In this document: one piece after another, positions 7,606 to 14,186 of the stretch
Position numbering within the stretch: the first letter of the stretch is position 1
Layout of the letters: each line of letters begins with the position of its first letter
DNA from: WAPX01 sp964622075
GTDB lineage: Archaea > Halobacteriota > Archaeoglobi > Archaeoglobales > Archaeoglobaceae
NCBI GenBank assembly: GCA_964622075.1
Contig: CAZUMR010000051.1
Coordinates: forward strand, 1 to 16,398
Direction of reading: 5' to 3'
Length of the DNA stretch: 16,398 bases
The notes under the pieces: model-generated
What the model was told of the DNA's origin: nothing
Database searches by the model: none
What the model saw: only the letters and a program-made list of their open reading frames with translations
Position numbers and translations under genes: made by a program

Positions 7606-7625
7606 TGGGTATAAAAACGTTTCAC
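7606..7625 (-). promoter_or_regulatory. Promoter of the acyl-CoA synthetase with an overlapping AAACGTTT palindrome
   Basis: The minus strand reads TGAAACGTTTTTATACCC. The TATA box TTTTTATA spans 7617 down to 7610, and AAACGTTT (7615-7622) overlaps it by three bases. Transcription would begin near 7587, giving a leader of about 40 nt. The same octamer-over-TATA arrangement lies upstream of the acetate transporter. Confidence 0.6.
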
Positions 7626-7720
7626 ATTGCCCCGTTTCCTCCTCTCTCTCCTCCCTTCCAAAACTTTAACCGTTTAATCATTAACTATTGGACAATTAAC
7701 AATTTATCAAAAACAGTAAG

Positions 7721-7730
7721 TTACATATAC
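7721..7730 (+). promoter_or_regulatory. TATA box for the polytopic membrane protein; leaderless start likely
   Basis: TTACATATA at 7721-7729 is centred about 27 bp before the ATG at 7752. There is no Shine-Dalgarno motif between them. That spacing puts the expected transcription start at or next to the start codon, as in archaeal leaderless genes. Confidence 0.5.
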
Positions 7731-7751
7731 TTCCAGTAAAGCTACCGCATC

Positions 7752-8669
7752 ATGGAACTTGGTGAGATTTTCGACACGGGTTTCAGAATATGGAAGGAAA
7801 ACATCAGGGTGGGCTTACTGTTTATTGCCTCAAATCTTCTATCCATTGCAGTCATAATCATTTCCCTGCTTGCTGCCATGTATGTCATAGGTTTCGATGT
7901 AATTGAGCTTATGTTAAGTGGAGGTAGCGAAAGAGAACTTTTCAATTACGTTGTTAATACTCTCCCAGCTGTAATTGCTATCGTTTTCGTAGGTTTTTTG
8001 CTCTCTTTCGTGGTTTACGAATTTTTTAACCTTGCCGCGATAAAGGCGTGCTCTCTTGCAATAGATGGCAGAATGGACCTTGGCAATGCAATCAAATACG
8101 CCAGAAGAAAGCTGCTGACGATGATATTCGCTGAAATTCTGAGATTAATAATCGTTTTCTCTCCGTTTCTTCTGGTCTTAGCTGCTTTCATCCACCCATC
8201 TCTTGGCGGGTTTATTTTCTCAGCTGTAGCCTTCTTTGTTCTCTTCATACTCTTTCTGATTTTACTTGTTTACACGCCCTACGCAGTTGCAGAAGGCTAT
8301 GGAGCTACGGAAAGCATTGTAGCATCTTTCCACGTTGCAAGGAACAGACTTGGAGAGACTCTGGTAATACTGATTGTTGCCATTCTGATACACGCAGCGT
8401 GCAACATGGTTGGACAGATGTTCTCCTACATTTCATCTTTAAATCTGAATGCGTATCCGTACACATATCCCTACTCCAACTCTCCTCCTCCGGACTTAAT
8501 GCCGGTACTTGCAGTTGCGGGAGTATCTTATCTGATATCCATTTTATTTTCAAGCTTCATAGCGAGGCCACTTGAATCTCTGTTTTTCCTGCTGTCTTTC
8601 AGAGATGCCACCGGTAAAACTTCAGGAGATTCAGAAGAAGATTCAGAAACTTCTAACGGGACTGCATGA
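7752..8669 (+). CDS. Polytopic membrane protein of unknown function
   Basis: This is a 305-residue protein with about six to seven hydrophobic segments, near residues 22-48, 70-92, 120-147, 150-175, 202-222 and 245-268. It begins with a short amphipathic stretch, LGEIFDTGFRIWKEN, typical of archaeal multi-pass proteins related to the glycerophosphodiesterase membrane-domain group, but no catalytic motif is visible. A tyrosine/proline loop (AYPYTYPYSNSPPP) precedes the last helix. The C-terminus is a polar acidic tail (SGDSEEDSETSNGTA) that is probably cytoplasmic. It is divergent from the acyl-CoA synthetase with a 200-bp spacer. Its last 17 bp overlap the end of the convergent cysteine-cluster gene. 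A membrane protein is certain; the function is not recognised. Confidence 0.75.
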   Translation: MELGEIFDTGFRIWKENIRVGLLFIASNLLSIAVIIISLLAAMYVIGFDVIELMLSGGSERELFNYVVNTLPAVIAIVFVGFLLSFVVYEFFNLAAIKACSLAIDGRMDLGNAIKYARRKLLTMIFAEILRLIIVFSPFLLVLAAFIHPSLGGFIFSAVAFFVLFILFLILLVYTPYAVAEGYGATESIVASFHVARNRLGETLVILIVAILIHAACNMVGQMFSYISSLNLNAYPYTYPYSNSPPPDLMPVLAVAGVSYLISILFSSFIARPLESLFFLLSFRDATGKTSGDSEEDSETSNGTA

Positions 8670-9150
8670 GCTTCTTTTTAATCTTTTCTTTAAGAATGAA
8701 GGCAAGTTCGAGCTCTTCTCCTTCTATCCTCCTGAGTTCGAACTCCTTTTCCCCAAGCAACTCCTCAGCCTTCGGGCATAGAAAATCGACGCAGATTACC
8801 TGTCTCACCTTCAGCCTGCAGCCGTTCTTACCTACGAAGAAGCAGAGTCCTTCAACCTCTCTACTTTCCGGCAGATCCACATCAAGCAGGGCATTCAAAA
8901 GCAGATCGTAAACGTCAAAAAGCTCCGCAACCCATGGTCTGCAGCAGCATTTGCCCTCCAAGGCACACTCTTTACACAACTCTGGCAGTCCTGAGTCTCT
9001 CATAAATTTCTGGGTCTTTTCTATTGCCTTTTCGAGTTTCTGAAGTTCTTCAGCAAACTCCTCCTTGAGATCTCTCCCATGGAGCCTGTAAAGCTCTCTG
9101 GCTTTTCTGACCTTTCTTATGACTTTCTCATCTTCATTCGAAACGCACAT
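8653..9150 (-). CDS. Cysteine-cluster protein, YkgJ-like (putative Zn/Fe-binding)
   Basis: This is a 165-residue soluble protein. The first ~50 residues are charged and helical, probably a coiled coil. A cysteine-rich core follows: C59, C62, C68, C69, C70, then C103, C111, C120 and C125 (CKECALEGKCCCRPW, later GLCFFVGKNGC and QVICVDFLCP). The order C-x2-C-x5-CC, a hydrophobic stretch, C-x7-C, then C-x4-C fits the YkgJ (UPF0153) layout, thought to chelate zinc or iron. The usual RP..CR..C segment is altered here to VRQVICVDFLC. The C-terminus is rich in Glu and Lys. There is no Shine-Dalgarno motif before the ATG, and a TATA about 25-30 bp upstream suggests a leaderless transcript. The biochemical role is unknown even in better studied relatives. 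Its 3' end overlaps the neighbouring membrane protein gene by 17 bp. Confidence 0.7.
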   Translation of the reverse strand: MCVSNEDEKVIRKVRKARELYRLHGRDLKEEFAEELQKLEKAIEKTQKFMRDSGLPELCKECALEGKCCCRPWVAELFDVYDLLLNALLDVDLPESREVEGLCFFVGKNGCRLKVRQVICVDFLCPKAEELLGEKEFELRRIEGEELELAFILKEKIKKKLMQSR

Positions 9151-9167
9151 CGGATTAACCGTACATT

Positions 9168-9186
9168 ATTTTAGCTTAAATAATTC
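9168..9186. promoter_or_regulatory. Shared divergent TATA region
   Basis: The 52-bp gap between the divergent start codons at 9150 and 9203 contains a single AT-rich block, TTTAGCTTAAATAATT. On the plus strand CTTAAATA (9175-9182) lies about 21-28 bp before the ATG at 9203. On the minus strand TTATTTAA lies about 26-34 bp before the ATG at 9150. One element could therefore serve both genes. Confidence 0.5.
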
Positions 9187-9202
9187 TGGCTGCGTGATGT
9201 AC

Positions 9203-10264
9203 ATGGAAGGCTGTGAGGTGGCAATGGTTACCCCTTACTACCCTCCCCACATAGGAGGGGTTGAAGTACATGCAGAAAACCTTGCCAGAAATCTTGAGAA
9301 ATTCTACGATGTGAAGGTCATTTCCTCCTCTCCGTCAAATGCTGACTTTCAGGTTAGAAGTCTGAACATCCCGTACTCTCCAATTCCTCTCTCTTTTCCA
9401 GAGTTGAGAGCCAGAATTTATCACTCTCACATCCCTTCACCTTTCTTCGCATTAAAGGCACAGGAGCTTGCCGAAAGGTTTGGCTCACCCCACATTGTTA
9501 CGTATCATAACGATGTGGTAATTCCGGAAAGAGTTGATGGATTTAAGATCCCGGCCCCTCACTTGATCGAATCATTTAACGAAAAAGTGGTTTTCCCCCT
9601 CCTCGAAAAGGCAGAAACGATAATAGCCACAACAAGGAGCTATGCTGAAACATCACCTGTCCTCTCTAACTTTCTGGAGAAAGTGGAGATCGTTCCGAAT
9701 GCTGTTGATACCGAAGTTTTCAGGCCATGTGGTGAGAAAAGGGATGAAGTCATTTACGTTGGAAGGCTCGTTGAGTACAAGGGTCTTGGGATTTTAATTG
9801 AGGCGATGGAGGAAGTGCAGAAGAAGCTTAAAGTCAGGCTTGTAGTTGTGGGGGATGGGGAAGACAGGAGTACTTTTGAAAACCTCTGCAGAAAACTTGG
9901 CATAGAGGTGGAGTTTACGGGGAGAGTGAGCAGGGAAGAACTCGTTAGGAGAATTTCGAGGGCTAAAGTTCTTGTACTTCCATCCTTTTCTCGACTGGAA
10001 GCGTTTGGAATAGTTTTGCTTGAGGCAATGGCATGTGAGACACCGGTGATAGCCTCAAACGTTCCGGGAGTTGGTGAGGTAGCATCAAAAGCGGGATACG
10101 TTTTTAACAGCGTTGACGAGCTTGCCAGCTCTATTACTGAGATCGTCGAAAACGATGCATTGATAAGAAAACTTGGCAGGAGAGGCAGGAAGCTTGTTGA
10201 GGAAAATTACACGTGGGATAGGGTTTCGGAGATGGTAACTGAAATTTACGAGAAAAGCCTGTGA
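9203..10264 (+). CDS. GT4-family glycosyltransferase (GT-B fold)
   Basis: This 353-residue glycosyltransferase has the GT4 N-terminal motif TPYYPPHIGGVE (10-21) and the C-domain opening VIYVGRLVEYKG. Its EX7E nucleotide-sugar motif, EAFGIVLLE (266-274), is followed by the usual TPVIASNVPGVGEV. Such enzymes transfer a sugar from an NDP donor with retention of configuration; here the acceptor is unknown. The frame stays open to 9119, but a start there would overlap the divergent gene. ATG at 9203 is preferred because a GTGAT motif stands 4 nt upstream and the TATA spacing fits. There is no signal peptide or obvious membrane helix, so it is a cytoplasmic or peripheral enzyme. It is the first gene of a tight operon; the next ATG is 10 nt after its stop codon, which lies inside that gene's ribosome binding site. 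Confidence 0.9.
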   Translation: MEGCEVAMVTPYYPPHIGGVEVHAENLARNLEKFYDVKVISSSPSNADFQVRSLNIPYSPIPLSFPELRARIYHSHIPSPFFALKAQELAERFGSPHIVTYHNDVVIPERVDGFKIPAPHLIESFNEKVVFPLLEKAETIIATTRSYAETSPVLSNFLEKVEIVPNAVDTEVFRPCGEKRDEVIYVGRLVEYKGLGILIEAMEEVQKKLKVRLVVVGDGEDRSTFENLCRKLGIEVEFTGRVSREELVRRISRAKVLVLPSFSRLEAFGIVLLEAMACETPVIASNVPGVGEVASKAGYVFNSVDELASSITEIVENDALIRKLGRRGRKLVEENYTWDRVSEMVTEIYEKSL

Positions 10265-10274
10265 GGTGCTAGGA

Positions 10275-11243
10275 ATGCGAAAACTGGCAGTAATAGTTCC
10301 CGTAGCACCGTTTGAACCAGAAAGACTGGTTGTGGAGTCTGCAAAATGGCTGAAAAAACTTGATTACTCTGGACTGGACGTGAAAATTCTGTTTGTCATA
10401 GACTGCAGGATGGGCTTGGAGAAAGATAGGAGAGCTGAGAAAGTCAGGAAGCTTGGTGTGGATGTGTTAGTCAGGAGGACAACGAGGGGAAAGAGAGCCG
10501 GAGCAATAAACGATGGACTGAAGTACCTGAAAGACTTCAATCCAGAGTTCGTTGCCATATTTGACGTTGACAGCAGGCCGGAAAGGAACTTTGTGACTGA
10601 GAATGTAAGGATGCTTGAAGAGGATGGAAAAGCTTACCTCTCCTCCTCCCCAAGAAGAATTTCAAACCCCGTAAACCTCGTTAGCAAGACCATAGAAGTT
10701 GAGTATCATCTGCTGAACTATCTTATAAAGAAGAACGGTTACAAGCAATTTAACGGCCTCATAGGAGTCCTCAGAGCTGACTTCCTGTATAGGTATGGGC
10801 TTAACGAGGACGTCATAACTGAGGATGCCGACTTCTCAACGAGGATGCACGCCATGGGGTTTAAAGCGCTTTACTGCGAGAAATCTCTTGTTTACGAGCA
10901 GGCACCGTTAAGCTGGACAGATCTGTACAACCAGAGGAAAAGGTGGTACTACGGAGGTCTTCAGCTGTGGAGGTACAGAAAGCTCGTGAGCAGGTGTAAA
11001 AACAGGAAGTTCAAGTACTCGTGGTATATGGCTTTAACTCTGACTTACCTCCCTATTTTAATGCTTCCATTCCTCGCTCTCTCTCCCTTCATACTTCTTG
11101 CTAAATTCAGAAACGTTAAAAAGCTGATAGCAGTTCCGGGACTTGCAATACATTCACTGGTTCTGCAGGTCGCAGCCATCTCAGCCATCTTCAACTTCCT
11201 GCGAAAAAGAGGTGTGGAGTGGAAAGCAGCGAGGAGGGCATAG
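10275..11243 (+). CDS. Membrane GT2-family glycosyltransferase
   Basis: This 322-residue GT-A enzyme has the metal/donor motif FDVDSRPE (D97-x-D99), the catalytic-base region TEDADF (E183-D184) and a QRKRW motif (220-224). That set is typical of processive or ceramide-glucosyltransferase-like GT2 enzymes. Two to three hydrophobic segments follow (about 253-275 and 286-310), so the C-terminus anchors it in the membrane with the active site in the cytoplasm. GAGGTG stands 6 nt before the ATG at 10275, which is why I prefer it to the in-frame GTG at 10266. The gene lies between the GT4 enzyme and the AglD-like protein with almost no spacing, so the three probably build or export one glycoconjugate. 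Product and linkage are not predictable. Confidence 0.88.
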   Translation: MRKLAVIVPVAPFEPERLVVESAKWLKKLDYSGLDVKILFVIDCRMGLEKDRRAEKVRKLGVDVLVRRTTRGKRAGAINDGLKYLKDFNPEFVAIFDVDSRPERNFVTENVRMLEEDGKAYLSSSPRRISNPVNLVSKTIEVEYHLLNYLIKKNGYKQFNGLIGVLRADFLYRYGLNEDVITEDADFSTRMHAMGFKALYCEKSLVYEQAPLSWTDLYNQRKRWYYGGLQLWRYRKLVSRCKNRKFKYSWYMALTLTYLPILMLPFLALSPFILLAKFRNVKKLIAVPGLAIHSLVLQVAAISAIFNFLRKRGVEWKAARRA

Positions 11244-11245
11244 GA

Positions 11246-12247
11246 ATGTCAGAAAACTCTTACAGTTCAGTTAAAAAAAAGGCAATGCTTGGCATTCTGA
11301 TAAGCGTAGTTGCTCTCGTCATAATATTTCACTTTACAGAAACCAGAGTTACTTGGAAGGCAATACTTAGAGCTAACATTTATCTGCTGCTGATAGCTTT
11401 CCTCCTTCAGGTTGCCTTCTGGTTTTTCTGGGCTCTCAGAATTCAGTACCTCGTTTTTTATGTTGGAAAGGAAGTCTCTCTCAGCTACGCCATGGAGGTA
11501 ACTCTTGCAAGTGGTTTTCTTGCAGCGATAACTCCGTCATCTGCCGGAGGAGAACCACTCAGAGTTAAGATGCTGTACGATGCTGGAGTCGGTGCTGGCG
11601 AATCCACGGCAGTTGTTCTGGTTGAAAGGCTTTTGGATGCGATATTCTTCTCAATAGCTCTCCCAGTCTTCGTAATTCTTACCGGTTTTTCAATGAAGCT
11701 TGGAATGGAAGTTGGGGGAGCATTTGCCTTATCTCTTGCAGGTTTTCTGGTGTTTCTGTGGCTCCTGATTAATAGGCCAAAAAGGCTGGAAAGTTTGGCT
11801 GAGTGGGTTGAAAGACTTGTTGCGAAGTTCAGTAAAAAGAGGGCTGAGGGCCTTGCTGACAGGCTTAAAGAGGAGCTGATAGCTTTCAGGGATGCGTTGG
11901 TTATGCTTGCAAAAAATCCGCGGTGTGCCTTTATAGCCCTCTGCATAACCGTGATGATATGGATGCCAGAATTTCTCATACCCTCTGCAATCCTTGCCGC
12001 ATTTGGATGCAGGCCTTACTTCCTCTACTCCATAACCGCCCAGCTCCTGCTTGTTGTGATATCCCTGCTTCCATTAACTCCCGGGGCGAGTGGTATAGCT
12101 GAGTTTGGTATGAGCTACCTTTATTCGAACTTCGTCCCCCAGCACATAATAGGTGTCCTCACAGCTCTGTGGAGATTCATAACATACTATCTGAACCTGA
12201 TAGCTGGATTCTTTGTCATAAAGAAGAGATACATAGACGAGGTGTGA
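11246..12247 (+). CDS. Lysylphosphatidylglycerol-synthase-TM/UPF0104 (AglD-like, 'flippase-like') membrane protein
   Basis: This 333-residue polytopic membrane protein has about seven to eight hydrophobic helices. Diagnostic motifs are ITPSSAGGEPLR (T96-R106), VLVERLLDAIF and TPGASGIAEFG (P279-E286), which mark the UPF0104/LPG_synthase_TM family. Archaeal members include AglD-type proteins used in glycan assembly. Others are proposed to move lipid-linked sugars, but the activity of most is unproven. The start ATG at 11246 has GAGGAGG 7 nt upstream; an in-frame GTG at 11219 would overlap the previous gene by 25 bp. Only 2 nt separate it from the GT2 stop codon, so translational coupling is likely. 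With two glycosyltransferases upstream, a role in handling their lipid-linked product is a fair inference. Confidence 0.86.
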   Translation: MSENSYSSVKKKAMLGILISVVALVIIFHFTETRVTWKAILRANIYLLLIAFLLQVAFWFFWALRIQYLVFYVGKEVSLSYAMEVTLASGFLAAITPSSAGGEPLRVKMLYDAGVGAGESTAVVLVERLLDAIFFSIALPVFVILTGFSMKLGMEVGGAFALSLAGFLVFLWLLINRPKRLESLAEWVERLVAKFSKKRAEGLADRLKEELIAFRDALVMLAKNPRCAFIALCITVMIWMPEFLIPSAILAAFGCRPYFLYSITAQLLLVVISLLPLTPGASGIAEFGMSYLYSNFVPQHIIGVLTALWRFITYYLNLIAGFFVIKKRYIDEV

Positions 12248-13396
12248 ATGCAGCACATCGATCAAAACATCGATAGTATTAATAATGATCGTGTTGCAAG
12301 CTATTCCATGACAAGGGCTTTGCTCGTTTCGTCCATCGAGGGCTACTCTGGAAAGAGCGGTATAATAATAGCTCTCGGCCTTCTGTTGAAGAAGAGGGGT
12401 TTTAAAGTAGGATATTTCAAGCCGTTTGGTGCGAGAACGGCCTACCTTGAGAGTGAGGACAGGGTTATAGACGAGGATGCGTATAGCACTGCGGAAGTTC
12501 TCGGTGTTCACGATAGCATGGATGACATATGCCCTGTTATACTTGACATGCCGTACATAGAGTTCATCTCTCAGAGTGAGGCTGAGGACATAAAAAGCAG
12601 GGTTAAAAGGGCTTACGAAAAGGTTAGTGAGGGGAAGGATGTCGTTCTAATTGAGGGATCCATAAATTACATTACCGGCAGAACTGTAGGCCTTTGTGAC
12701 GTCAGCATAGCCGATCTGTGCAACGCTGAACTGCTTATGGTTGCGAAGTACACCTCTGACTTCGTGCTTGATGGATTGCTTGCGGCTAAGGAGGTTTTTG
12801 GAGAGAGGCTGAAGATGGTTATATTCAACCAGCTTGGAGGTTACAAGAGAGCTTACGTTCAGAGTGTGGCTGAGAAAGTGCTGAAATCAAACGGTATGGA
12901 ACTGCTTGGAATAATTCCAAGAGACACCATGCTTGGTGGTTTGCTTGTCAGTGAAATAGCCGAGGCTCTGAATGCGGAGTTCGTCGTTGAGCCAAAGAGG
13001 GACAGAATTGTTGAGGAGATAATAATCGGTGCCATGTCCCCTCAGGCAGCAGTTGAACACTTCAAAGAGGCGAAAAATGCCATACTCGTTACCGGAGGGG
13101 ATAGAGCCGATCTGCAGGTAGTTGCTCTGGAAATGCCGAGCATCAGGTGCATGCTGCTTACGGGAAACGTTATGCCTGCAGATATAGTCATAGAGAGAGC
13201 TGAGGAAAATGACGTTCCAATACTGCTTGTGGAGGATGACACGCTGAAAGCAGTTGCCAGACTTGAGGACATAATGGGCAAGGCGAGGATAAAGGGAGAA
13301 CTGAAAATAAGGAAGATGAAATCTCTGCTTGAAAACTACGTGAACGTTGACAGAATTATAGAGGAGCTTGGACTTGAAGAACAGCAGGAAAGCTGA
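12248..13396 (+). CDS. BioD-like P-loop / DRTGG-domain protein (phosphotransacetylase N-terminal type)
   Basis: This 382-residue protein matches the non-catalytic N-terminal part of long phosphotransacetylases. A BioD-like P-loop domain begins at ALLVSSIEGYSGKSG (24-38), continues with VGYFKPFG and includes VVLIEGSINYITG. A DRTGG domain follows (about 270-355) with TGGDRADLQ (282-290), CMLLTGNVM and VPILLVEDDT. No acetyltransferase domain follows. In bacterial Pta this region is regulatory; free-standing archaeal copies have no settled role. The start ATG directly abuts the previous stop codon, and GAGGTG lies 3 nt upstream. The first 20 residues (MQHIDQNIDSINNDRVASYS) are outside the family consensus, so ATG at 12308 is a possible alternative, although it lacks a ribosome binding site. 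The gene is co-transcribed with the glycosyltransferases and has no membrane segment. Confidence 0.84.
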   Translation: MQHIDQNIDSINNDRVASYSMTRALLVSSIEGYSGKSGIIIALGLLLKKRGFKVGYFKPFGARTAYLESEDRVIDEDAYSTAEVLGVHDSMDDICPVILDMPYIEFISQSEAEDIKSRVKRAYEKVSEGKDVVLIEGSINYITGRTVGLCDVSIADLCNAELLMVAKYTSDFVLDGLLAAKEVFGERLKMVIFNQLGGYKRAYVQSVAEKVLKSNGMELLGIIPRDTMLGGLLVSEIAEALNAEFVVEPKRDRIVEEIIIGAMSPQAAVEHFKEAKNAILVTGGDRADLQVVALEMPSIRCMLLTGNVMPADIVIERAEENDVPILLVEDDTLKAVARLEDIMGKARIKGELKIRKMKSLLENYVNVDRIIEELGLEEQQES

Positions 13397-13421
13397 AGTG
13401 CTGAGGTAGTATTAAGGCAGT

Positions 13422-13655
13422 ATGGCCAGAATCAAACTCAGGGTTTACGCGAGGCTGAGAGAGCAGCTTGGATTTAAGGAGAAAGAGCTGGACGTGGGGG
13501 ATCTTGTGGAGCTCCTGAAGTACCTTGAAAGTCTTGGATCCGGTGACTTCATCATTGCTGTAAATAGCGAACTCGTCGAAACTTCAAAAGCTTCGAGATA
13601 TCTGTTCAGGGATGGAGATGTCGTTGACGTTATGCCGCCTTTCAGCGGTGGCTGA
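13422..13655 (+). CDS. MoaD/ThiS/SAMP-type ubiquitin-fold protein
   Basis: This 77-residue protein of the beta-grasp family starts with a typical strand, IKLRVYARLREQLG, and ends in MPPFSGG with a free diglycine, the group that is adenylated and thiocarboxylated. VDVMPPFSGG is the classic end of MoaD and of archaeal SAMP proteins. It could carry sulfur for molybdopterin (or tungstopterin) synthesis, act in tRNA thiolation, or tag proteins. No E1-like (MoeB/ThiF) or MoaE gene is in the window, so these cannot be separated. The start is 25 nt after the previous stop codon. GAGGTAGT lies further upstream than usual, so the gene may depend partly on coupling. A T-run follows the stop codon, closing the operon. 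Confidence 0.88.
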   Translation: MARIKLRVYARLREQLGFKEKELDVGDLVELLKYLESLGSGDFIIAVNSELVETSKASRYLFRDGDVVDVMPPFSGG

Positions 13656-13674
13656 CCTTTTCTTTTTTAACCTT
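13656..13674 (+). terminator. T-run terminator of the glycosyltransferase operon
   Basis: CCTTTTCTTTTTTAACCTT follows directly on the MoaD-type stop codon. A pyrimidine tract with a run of six T residues is a good archaeal intrinsic terminator. It separates this unit from the ATP synthase operon. Confidence 0.65.
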
Positions 13675-13790
13675 CCGGGAATTAACACCCCGTGTGCTAA
13701 AAGCTGAAATCAATAATTGATAAATTCACAGCCTTTAAACGAAATCTCAACCGGGAACGAATATTCTGGAAATAAAGGAGTAAAAAATGG

Positions 13791-13805
13791 CAAACTTTAA
13801 ATATT
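13791..13805 (+). promoter_or_regulatory. Promoter of the A-type ATP synthase operon (BRE/TATA)
   Basis: CAAACTTTAAATATT holds a BRE-like element and an exact TTTAAATA box (13796-13803). A start about 26 bp downstream would fall near 13826 and give a leader of about 30 nt ending in the GGGTGA ribosome binding site. About 75 bp further upstream lies a perfect dyad, ATCAAT-A-ATTGAT (13709-13721), of unknown meaning. Confidence 0.65.
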
Positions 13806-13856
13806 TCCGAGACCCGGCTAATTGAGAAGTTATAAAAAACACTAAGGGTGACCGCC

Positions 13857-14186
13857 ATGGAGAAAACAGAGATTCTTGAAAGGATTAAAGAGGCAGAGCT
13901 CAAAGTTGAGCAGGATATCGAGGATGCAAAGAGGGAGGCAAAGCAGATCATTCTCAATGCGAAAGAAGAGGCGAGAAAAATAATCGAGGAGGCCGAGCAG
14001 GAAGCTGAAAAAATCAGAGCGGAAATTCTTGAGAAAGCTAAAGCTGAGGTTGAGCAGGAGAAGGCGAAGATTAAGGAGCAGTGGATGCAGCAGATCTCTT
14101 CTGTTGAGAAGAAAGGTAAGGATAACGCCTGGAATGCTGCTGAATTTCTGTACAACGAATTTGTAGGGATGGTGGAACATGCTTAA
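13857..14186 (+). CDS. ahaH: A-type ATP synthase peripheral stalk subunit H
   Basis: This 109-residue, highly charged protein is nearly all Glu, Lys, Ala and Ile in heptad-like patterns (for example AKREAKQIILNAKEEARKII), as expected for the long coiled-coil H (G-like) stalk subunit. It pairs with subunit E in the two peripheral stalks that hold the catalytic head against the membrane part. GGGTGA lies 5 nt before the ATG at 13857, so I prefer it to the in-frame GTG at 13848. The stop codon overlaps the next start by 8 bp. H-I-K at the head of the operon is the usual archaeal order. Low-complexity sequence makes homology weak on its own; context makes the call secure. Confidence 0.9.
   Translation: MEKTEILERIKEAELKVEQDIEDAKREAKQIILNAKEEARKIIEEAEQEAEKIRAEILEKAKAEVEQEKAKIKEQWMQQISSVEKKGKDNAWNAAEFLYNEFVGMVEHA

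Noticed and set aside
7626..7660. Pyrimidine-rich tract (CCTCCTCTCTCTCCTCCC) in the divergent spacer
   Set aside because: It could be read as a strong SD on the other strand, but no start codon follows at usable spacing, so no gene is supported.
9119..9202. Longer N-terminus of the GT4 glycosyltransferase starting at 9119
   Set aside because: It would overlap the divergent cysteine-cluster gene and include the promoter. The extra residues do not fit the GT4 N-terminus, whereas ATG 9203 has SD and TATA support.
13787..13825. A 12-codon mini frame (MANFKYFRDPAN) with AAAGGAG 6 nt upstream, just before ahaH
   Set aside because: The TATA box of the ATP synthase operon lies inside it, so it would be cut by the mapped-type start near 13826. 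It is too short to support as a gene and probably chance.
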